Shown piece by piece: positions 60,501-64,000 of a stretch of DNA of 64,000 nucleotides. This stretch comes from Amyelois transitella (taxonomy: Eukaryota; Arthropoda; Insecta; Lepidoptera; Pyralidae), in assembly GCF_032362555.1 (NCBI RefSeq), contig NC_083530.1, positions 4,680,001 to 4,744,000 on the forward strand. The letters are read 5' to 3'. The position numbers and the translations under genes are program-made. Every line of letters begins with the position of its first letter. The first letter of the stretch is position 1. Under the pieces are notes generated by a model. It worked only from the letters and a program-made list of their open reading frames with translations, ran no database searches and had not been told where the DNA came from.

Positions 60501-63304
60501 ATAATTCAATAATTTCGTTCACAAAATGTTAGAGAGTACATTATGGTAGAGACTACATTTCTGAAACGACTTTCGTGAAGAAAGTCGTTTCAGAAATGTA
60601 ATCTCTAGATGATAATAAACGGAAATACTGCAACAACAAAATGGCCAAACTAAATTGAAGAAGCTTGGCTCGCTCGGTCACTAACAAAGCATTGTGAAGG
60701 CGGTAACTAGCAAATTAGACTATAATTAAATTAATAAATGACCAAATCAATGAATACTCACTTATAATAACCATCGCTGGTCTGAACGAAGTTGGGGTTG
60801 TTCAAAGCGACGCTCCGCGGCAGAGATCCGTTCGTTATGATCTTGTTGTGAGGTCGTTTCTCGGTCGGAGTGATGGGGTTGCCTGGAATATTCACGTAAT
60901 TTTACATTTTCAGTAACATGTAGTGCCGTGTGGTTCCCGGCACCAATACAAATATAATAGGGACCACTCAATATCTTTCCCGTTGATGTCGTAAAAGGCG
61001 ACTAAGGTATAGGCTTACAAACTTGGGATTCTTTTGTAGGCGATGGGTTAGCATCCTGTCACTATTTGAATCTCAATTCTATCATTAAGCCAAATAGCTG
61101 AACGTGGCCATTAAGTCTTTTCAAGACTGTTGGCTCTATCTACCCCGCAAGGGATATAGACGTGACCATATGTATGTATGTATGCAGTAACATGTGTAAC
61201 ACATGACTCCGTTTGCAGTACAAATTTATATATAACAGGTATTTATCGCAGCTCTATCCATGTTTTTCATTAAGCTTACAGCTGAACGTGGCCTTTGTCT
61301 TTACGAAACTGTTAATTCGGTCTACCCCGTTAGAATAAAGTCCGCCTATTGTACTTTACAAATTGTAATTGTTACAATAAAGAATAAATAAATAAAGACG
61401 TATATGTATAAATTTTCGTGGAAATACGAAACCTTCGGCCGGAAACCTAGCCTATATTAGATAAAGGTTACACATTCAATTTCCTGAATGTGCAAGTTTC
61501 CTCATAATGTTTTCTCTTACCGTAAAAGCATCGGTTAGCAATCAAATGGTACATGGTCACGATAGGATGTGAACCTGTGCCTCACTCTTTATTATTCGGG
61601 CACCTTAACCACTTTAGCGTCGTCTTTCTCACGAAAACATAGATCTAAGTATTCAACCTTATAACCTTATTATAGTGCTTTCTTTTTAGTTGTCTCAATA
61701 AGAGTATCTTACCGGATGCAATTTGTCTCTCATATTCCGCGCACATATTGAGAATTTCTTCTAAACGGGCTGTTTCCGCTTCTTTTTGCTCCTCCTCCTT
61801 TACCCTGTCCTGGTACGCCTGAAAAAAAAAAGAAATAACTGAACGAACGAACTGATTCATTAATTTTTTATTTTAGCAGACATAAGTTAGAAATAGGTGG
61901 TACAGCTCCTGTTGTATATCACTCGCGACGGCGTTTCTATCGCGTGAAAAACTATCGCGGCCCCGTTTCACGTCAAAATAAAAATAGAAAAACAGCGATG
62001 GTTTTTCTTGCGATAAAAACGGCGTCGCGCGTGCCTTGCTACGGGGGTAGTACTATAAATATATACAGTCTAATGCAAACAATTGAGTAAAAGAGAGAAA
62101 CAAGTTCGAGACTTTTATCATTACAAAAAAAATACATTATGACAAGCAGTCAACTTATCAAAACAAATATGTTACCAAACAAATAAAAACTCTTATTTCC
62201 TCACATATAAACTTTAAAATTTGGATATTCCGTGATTTAATTTCAAATAATACTTACTTGAAAACAAACAGGTATCACAAGTTTGTTTTAACAATTGAAT
62301 TTCAAAACAATAAGTTAAAAGTCAAAATAAAACTACATGTAAATCTTAATCTAATGTACTTTAAAACATTATAGCAGGATATTAATATGATAACCCAAGG
62401 ACGCATTATATTGATAACAGAAGATTAGTTGATTGACCTGTTTTATTTTTATTAGGCTCGGTCGCTGATGAATTCGTTGGCTTTAAAATGTAGTCTATGT
62501 CTAAAACATAAATAATTTAAACTAAATAAAACCTTGTAATATCTAAATTTTATTTTAATCCTTTCACTACGATATAGCAACAAATAGATGTAGATATAAA
62601 ACAAAGTTTTAATATATCTAACAGCGGGCAGTATGTACTAAGATAACATTTTATAAAGAACTTACCATACCACAAAATATTTTATCAATTTTCTTAATAA
62701 TGCTATTGTAAATTTCATTTCTCATATAAATCTGATTATATTGACTTGATCTAATATCGTTTCCAACAACAAAAACATTACTATTAGCAATTGTAGAATT
62801 ATTTTTGACGAAATTCTTTTCACTAGCAACACTGATGTTGTCGGCCATCTTGGATATTTCGTCTCTCAAACTGTCATACGAATGTATTATCTGTTGTTTT
62901 AATTTTATTATTTTGCTATCGATATTATTTTCATGGTTTTTAGTTTCTTTGATATAATAATTTGTTAGTATCGTATTTATTGTTCTATAAATTTTAATAT
63001 CGGCTCGTAACTTATGTACTACTTCGAGTTTTTCGTTCATAGATTTCGTTATTTCGATTATTTTATCGTAGTCTTTTATGTCTCGATTTTTTTTCTCATC
63101 GATTGTCGATTTCAATGCTTTTAGTGCTAACGTGTTTTTCTTCAGATTTGTCGCGAATTTTTTTAATAAACTCTTTTGCGTCCCTTCCTTCATGTGTCCG
63201 TTTACTGGTTTTAACGTCATGTTTGCTAAGGAATTAACCACGTTATAAAATATTACTAAAAATGTTGTTATAATACTTGTTAATACAACTCCTACTTCGA
63301 ACAT
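35121..63304 (-). CDS. PHLDB: PHLDB/LL5-type protein, coiled coil plus C-terminal PH domain, 14 exons
   Basis: Exons in transcript order: 62666-63304, 61713-61818, 60762-60882, 59385-60366, 58817-59016, 58330-58458, 56918-58173, 56212-56422, 49995-50025, 40577-40676, 37271-37402, 36683-36782, 35902-35989 and 35121-35303. All borders are GT/AG and phases join to 1425 residues. Diagnostic family blocks are EILNMCAEYERQIASG, NKIITNGSLPRSV, the coiled coils (MEKALIKGEYDSEIAILN; LEELQNAQDILDNETKIFED), RPLTRYLPVDRDDFDLRRHV, and a complete PH domain from CRGYLHKLGATFHTWSKRWF to RIWIDVIFTGAQGY. Vertebrate LL5 proteins bind PIP3 and anchor microtubules and cortical complexes at the basal cell surface. 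The large exon 56918-58173 is Lys/Ser-rich and poorly conserved-looking. Exon 62666-63304 encodes a membrane-anchor-like N terminus that I do not know from LL5. No FHA domain is in the window; a longer isoform may start beyond the right edge. Confidence 0.9.
35331..35845 (+). repeat. SINE-A fragment, repeat G, and SINE-B 3' part
   Basis: 35331-35490 is SINE-A from ACTAAGGGACAGGCTTATA to GATATAGACGTGATCATATG. 35510-35610 is repeat G (GCGCGATAAAAACGGTGTCG; relative at 61930-62045). 35725-35845 is the 3' part of SINE-B, AAAATATAGTATCGTCGAG to TAATTTGTCCCGTACATA. All lie in the last PHLDB intron. Confidence 0.65.
36213..36638. repeat. Cluster of three SINE-A pieces
   Basis: 36213-36371 (minus) and 36493-36638 (minus) are body and head parts, and 36388-36474 (plus) is a tail part between them. 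The first minus piece joins the plus piece at TTTTTTTGGGCC. This suggests insertion of one copy into another or an inversion. Both minus pieces carry CCTTTTACGACATCCATGGG or a close variant. Confidence 0.65.
37118..37255 (-). repeat. SINE-C copy adjacent to a PHLDB exon
   Basis: SINE-C (minus strand here) has GAGAGTTATGAATGTGGATG, GAAG-ATGCAGGGATCGTGG, GTAGTCTCTGCCTACCCCTC and CGGGAAAGAGGCGTGATTTT, then ATGTATG. Other copies are at 45288-45421, 46783-46935, 43955-44040 and 48784-48882, with a fragment at 49895-49960. It lies only about 15 bases from the donor side of exon 37271-37402. Confidence 0.65.
37521..37957. repeat. Foldback element with 163-bp arms
   Basis: Arms at 37521-37683 and 37758-37920 are reverse complements with about two mismatches, around a 74-base loop. 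The right arm continues to 37957 (AGCAATAAAAGCGTAG...TTTTTTAG). A third copy at 47618-47881 (plus) matches the right-arm orientation plus the loop. The unit is thus a dispersed AT-rich element, here duplicated head to head. The end part TTATTTTCTATTTTTTAG recurs again at 37964-38020. A truncated SINE-A head (37491-37514) abuts the left side. Confidence 0.85.
38182..38332 (+). repeat. SINE-A copy, 5' truncated
   Basis: From GATTCTTTTTTAGGCGATGG to GATTATATGTATGTATGA. It carries the AGCTGAACGTGGCCTATCAG and CTACCCCGCAAGGGATATAG blocks without change from the consensus. Confidence 0.8.
38498..38546 (-). CDS. Candidate internal first exon of PHLDB (16 codons), or THAP-like fragment
   Basis: On the minus strand ATG opens MSSDKHCCVPGCKGSG, then a donor GTATGT in phase 1. 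The next PHLDB exon (37271-37402) accepts phase 1, so splicing would give a protein of about 183 residues ending in the PH domain. Against this, HCCVPGCK resembles the first cysteine pair of THAP zinc fingers and might be an exon of something else. No other THAP block (such as a second Cys-x2-His) was found nearby. A low-confidence call. Confidence 0.3.
39484..39515. repeat. (ATAC)n microsatellite
   Basis: About eight ATAC units. They probably derive from a SINE tail, since SINE families here end in TATG repeats on the other strand. A (TTTC)n tract follows at 39786-39806. Confidence 0.9.
39530..40091 (+). repeat. SINE-A copy and a second very worn copy
   Basis: 39530-39771 runs from GTAGTAAAAAGAATACGACC to GATATGTATGTATGTACC with a good core but no GCCGTG head. 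39905-40091 retains only CATGGGAACGG, GCTTGCAACCTAG, CTAAACGTGGCC and CTGTAAGGGATAAATAC and looks much older. Confidence 0.7.
40301..40563 (-). repeat. Full-length SINE-A copy next to a PHLDB exon
   Basis: Complete from the GCCGTGTGGTTCCCGGCACC head (minus strand) to the TATATGTATG tail. The head lies 13 bases from exon 40577-40676, so it begins within the donor side of that intron. Confidence 0.85.
40724..40905 (+). mobile_element. LINE 3' fragment, RTE-like ORF2 end
   Basis: An open frame reads EEGRRPRGRRPITWMQTIKN, then VVWRRNTRRADPK and a stop at 40871. This is the GRPxxxW...WR(R/K)xTRxADP ending typical of RTE-type LINE ORF2. A short tail rich in GAAGAAGAT follows. The 5' part is missing. 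Confidence 0.7.
40965..41208 (-). mobile_element. Helitron, 3' end present, 5' end lost
   Basis: Minus strand ends CGCGGACGAAATCGCGGGCACAGCTAG, the family 3' end. The 5' TCTATACTAATAT end is missing. The body matches 14176-14439 (CGAATTGAAAAATTATTTTTGTGTTGAATA). Another copy with only the 5' part is at 41668-41871. Confidence 0.7.
41668..41871 (-). mobile_element. Helitron fragment, 5' part
   Basis: The minus strand starts TCTATACTAATATTATAAAT and shares the AAAATAATTTTTCAATTCGA block with 40965-41208 in the same orientation. The 3' hairpin is absent. Confidence 0.65.
41916..41981 (-). CDS. Candidate internal first exon of PHLDB (22 codons)
   Basis: ATG on the minus strand opens MSMWLTLIKSSRGLSCEPKK-VF and runs straight into a strong donor, GTAAGTATTT, in phase 0. 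The downstream PHLDB exon 40577-40676 accepts phase 0, so splicing would give about 222 residues made of the last five exons and the PH domain. Upstream (42000-42130) is plausible promoter DNA, with no repeat. No transcript evidence is available. Confidence 0.4.
42294..43069 (+). mobile_element. Non-autonomous Helitron in a PHLDB intron
   Basis: Starts TCTATACTAATATTATAAAGC after an A, ends CGGACGAAGTCGCGGGCACAGCTAG before a T. It is the longer sibling (776 bases) of 27362-28016, with almost the same sequence where both are present. The near-identity suggests recent movement by an autonomous Helitron elsewhere. Confidence 0.85.
45000..45183 (-). repeat. Interspersed repeat F, copy 2
   Basis: The minus strand reads GTCCCGACAAACGTTGTTTT at one end and GAATGAACATTGTGACACTAG at the other, with AAGGGGTATGAAAAATAGATG between, as in copy 1. 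Confidence 0.65.
45288..46935 (+). repeat. Two SINE-C copies, a SINE-A copy and a hairpin
   Basis: SINE-C lies at 45288-45421 and 46783-46935, the second ending in (TATG)4-like units. SINE-A 5'-truncated is at 46246-46386. Directly after it, 46390-46406 and 46416-46432 form a perfect 17-bp hairpin with a 9-base loop (AAAGTTCCTCGGGTAAT). All are in the 9.3-kb PHLDB intron between exons 49995-50025 and 40577-40676. Confidence 0.7.
47122..47156. repeat. Perfect 15-bp hairpin
   Basis: TCGAATACCAAAATG is followed by GTTCA and its exact reverse complement. No terminator context. Confidence 0.85.
47618..47881 (+). repeat. AT-rich element, third copy of the foldback unit
   Basis: Contains the loop plus one arm of 37521-37957 with few differences, from ATTACTCTCTTGTCATAAAT to AGCAATAAAGCGTAGTTTTT. 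Being single-armed, it probably shows the original form of the unit. Confidence 0.8.
48163..48386 (-). repeat. SINE-A copy, nearly full length
   Basis: From the GCCGTGTGGTTCCCGGCACT head (minus strand) to TATATGTGTGTATG. The middle GGCGATGGGC-adjacent segment is shortened. A tail-only fragment lies at 48902-48965. Confidence 0.75.
48784..48882 (-). repeat. SINE-C fragment
   Basis: Minus strand carries AGAGTTATGAATGTGGATAA, GATGTATGCAGGAATTGTGG and AGAAAAGAGGCGTG. The tail is lost. Confidence 0.6.
49266..49700 (-). mobile_element. LINE 3' fragment, CR1/jockey-like ORF2 end
   Basis: On the minus strand a 107-codon frame contains RDAKQCQSGLMAILIFNKLP, LKDLPLPIFKSRLRNIL and KCYYSVKDF, the characteristic ORF2 C terminus of CR1/jockey-type LINEs. 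The element ends in a (CTTA)n tract at 49271-49288. It is cut off near 49700, where AQQSDDIRVRRHI is still readable in another frame, so the copy is 5' truncated and has at least one frame break. Confidence 0.7.
50189..50430 (+). repeat. SINE-A copy with a deletion behind the head
   Basis: The GCCGTGTGGTTCCCCGCACC head is kept and joins GTAAAAGGCGACTAAGGAAT directly, the CATGGATGTC segment being deleted. The rest runs to GGGATTATATGAATGAATG. It lies 160 bases from the 31-base microexon of PHLDB. Confidence 0.75.
50431..54570. other. PHLDB intron, mostly unclassified DNA
   Basis: The only recognisable pieces are a fragment like repeat H (51320-51440; relatives at 5433-5560 and 46450-46560, all with TTTGGGCTGTGCGTTGA-type cores), a SINE-T body piece at 52250-52340, and a repeat around 52565-52650 shared with 19340-19420 (ATGCAC-TTAA-TGTACA-AGGTGGACTT). 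A unit ending in CGCAGCTTCGCCCGCGGGAA lies at 53965-54170. No exon was found that fits the PHLDB frame. Confidence 0.45.
54786..55008 (+). repeat. tRNA-derived SINE-B, second good copy
   Basis: GGCCTCTGTGGCGCAGCGGT (A box) and CTCGGGTTAAAATCCCGGCC (B box, one base changed) head a body ending CAATCTGTGTAATTTATCCC and TATATATT. A SINE-A head fragment precedes it at 54578-54645. Confidence 0.8.
55013..55965 (-). mobile_element. Probable non-autonomous element with CTAG-type end
   Basis: The plus strand starts ACTAGCTGACCCGCGCAACT, a pattern common at the ends of lepidopteran elements, and closes with ACGAAGGGACTACAGACAAA and TTTGTTTTATACTATGTAGTG. The middle holds a GC-rich patch (CCGCCGCCGCGGCCGG at 55391-55406), probably a separate insertion. 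The alternative PHLDB exon begins just 8 bases further on. The family is uncertain. Confidence 0.45.
55973..56114 (-). CDS. Candidate mutually exclusive PHLDB exon, duplicate of exon 56212-56422
   Basis: On the minus strand a frame is open from acceptor ATGAG|AG to donor GAAAG|GTTTGT, and the phases (1 in, 2 out) equal those of the neighbouring exon 56212-56422. Their ends align as TERVRNSLHDSFVMNANVYVE against TERVGTSLDDSFVMNSSVFDE, with 15 of 22 residues identical through the final ER. Among the identical residues seven codons differ only at the third base. It replaces the coiled-coil-forming first half of the exon with other sequence (MIHFRKPLAPKILIPF). Using both exons together would shift the frame. 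The acceptor tract is only moderately pyrimidine-rich. The intron between the pair is 97 bases. Confidence 0.6.
58618..58645. repeat. Short hairpin, 12-bp arms
   Basis: AAACCTAATATT, four T, then its exact reverse complement. It lies in an intron of PHLDB and has no coding role. Confidence 0.75.
60548..60606. repeat. Near-perfect 27-bp hairpin
   Basis: The inner arms 60554-60574 and 60580-60600 (TACATTTCTGAAACGACTTTC) match exactly around GTGAA, and the outer six bases match at five positions. It lies in an intron of PHLDB about 180 bases from exon 59385-60366. Confidence 0.85.
60922..61185 (+). repeat. Full-length SINE-A copy with (TATG)n tail
   Basis: GTGCCGTGTGGTTCCCGGCA head, all internal blocks, and a tail of CATATGTATGTATGTATG. 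It is one of the best copies and starts 40 bases from PHLDB exon 60762-60882. A second, tail-only piece lies at 61270-61330. Confidence 0.85.
61440..61640 (-). repeat. tRNA-derived SINE-T copy
   Basis: On the minus strand a head with GTGGTTAAGGTGCCCGAATA and B box GGTTCACATCC is followed by CGATGCTTTTACGGTAAGAG and GAAACTTGCACATTCAGG. The same body occurs at 8617-8870. Without a tRNA-like 3' end it is not a tRNA gene. Confidence 0.6.
61930..62045. repeat. Repeat G, copy 2
   Basis: Shares TCACGTCAAAATAAAAA and GCGATAAAAACGGCGTCGCG with 35510-35610. It is internally inverted: ACGGCGTTTCTATCGCG faces GCGATAAAAACGGCGTCGCG. It may be a small non-autonomous DNA element with inverted repeats. Confidence 0.55.
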
Positions 63305-63720
63305 TAAAAAATTTTACACTTTTAATACGATTTCAACTAATAAATGTTATTCGCCACAGATCAAACCACAAAGTGATCAAAACCACATTCATTTTGAGGC
63401 AAATCGAAAGTTGTAAGTCGATACCTTCGGCACTGACTGTACATATCACATAACGTTAAAAAAACTAGCTGAACTACTTAAAAAACGCTAAACAACACTT
63501 AAACTAATTTTAAAAGCTGCCAGTTATAAACTTCTTAATATCTTCGATATTCGAACACGTCGCACTTTTCTCATTGCAATTTTTAAACACTTGCACTGGC
63601 AGTATGTAAAAAATTTCGTTTAATAAAAAAAATCACTTTTCTTTTAATTTCAGCCATTGTGATACGTTCGTACAGTATAAAATAAACATTATTTGTCGCA
63701 GCCTGCAGTGTGATATGGCG
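63305..63720 (-). promoter_or_regulatory. Upstream region of the first PHLDB exon in this model
   Basis: The stretch just upstream (minus strand) of the ATG at 63304 has no repeat that I recognise. A TATAC-containing stretch (TTATTTTATACTGTACGAAC) lies at about 63665-63685, and CATATCACACTGCAGGCTGC lies just upstream. No definite start site can be placed. If the gene also has promoters beyond 64000, this would be an internal one. Confidence 0.3.
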
Positions 63721-64000
63721 TTATCGCTATCGCTCATTAATTCAGACGTAACAACATCTTAGATATCGTGCGCTTTCAGGCGTTGCGAAGGCCAAGGCGG
63801 GTAAAGTTGGGGTCTCAATGCCAGCGTTTTCCAAAGATGTATTTTGAATTGATTTACTGATGTTAACACTAGGAGAGGAGCTTGCAGAATATCGTATTTC
63901 CAGAAAATTCTGTTACAGAATACAACATTTGATATTTTAATTGTGTCACTTCTGCAAAGTAACAGGAATACCTTTTTCTCTTGTCAAGAGGTAAGCTTGT

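Noticed and set aside
1-64000. CRISPR arrays, operons or bacterial-type systems
   Set aside because: Repeats here are dispersed SINEs and transposons with variable spacing, and the genes have eukaryotic introns. Nothing suggests a prokaryotic insert.

Overview
The window looks like a lepidopteran (moth or butterfly) genome. It is AT-rich, introns are long and full of repeats, there are many copies of a tRNA-unrelated SINE-like repeat ending in (TATG)n, tRNA-derived SINEs, Helitrons that start TCTATACTAATATTATAAAGC and end in a GC hairpin plus CTAG, and an intact jockey-superfamily LINE. The species cannot be named from the sequence alone.

Four host genes can be read. (1) Minus strand, 2750-15148: an eleven-exon gene whose exons join in one frame to a 473-residue secreted Ig/fibronectin-III adhesion protein with a hydrophobic C-terminal tail, of the wrapper/klingon type. 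(2) Plus strand, 26114-29521: a four-exon DcpS scavenger decapping enzyme (341 residues). (3) Plus strand, 29561-30802: a single-exon UBE3D-type E3 ubiquitin ligase that starts 39 bases after the DcpS stop, with no poly(A) signal seen between them. (4) Minus strand, 35121-63304: a fourteen-exon PHLDB/LL5 gene (1425 residues in the model given) with coiled coils and a C-terminal PH domain. Its introns hold most of the repeats in the right half of the window. The gene probably has other promoters beyond the right edge.

Between genes 1 and 2 lies a LINE of about 4.4 kb with both ORFs open, inserted inside an older SINE copy. The rest of the window is repeats: four SINE-like families, several Helitron copies (one near-identical pair in introns of DcpS and PHLDB), LINE 3' fragments, a 163-bp-armed foldback, and a set of short near-perfect hairpins.

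The most interesting points are in the host genes. The PHLDB gene carries an unlabelled second copy of one coding exon (55973-56114) with the same splice phases and mostly synonymous divergence, which suggests mutually exclusive splicing. It also has a first exon encoding a membrane anchor and two phase-compatible internal first exons that would give short PH-only proteins. The wrapper-like gene carries decayed copies of two of its own exons, and its third Ig domain has lost both cysteines. No CRISPR array, rRNA or convincing free-standing tRNA gene was seen. All gene models are from reading splice sites and frames by eye.
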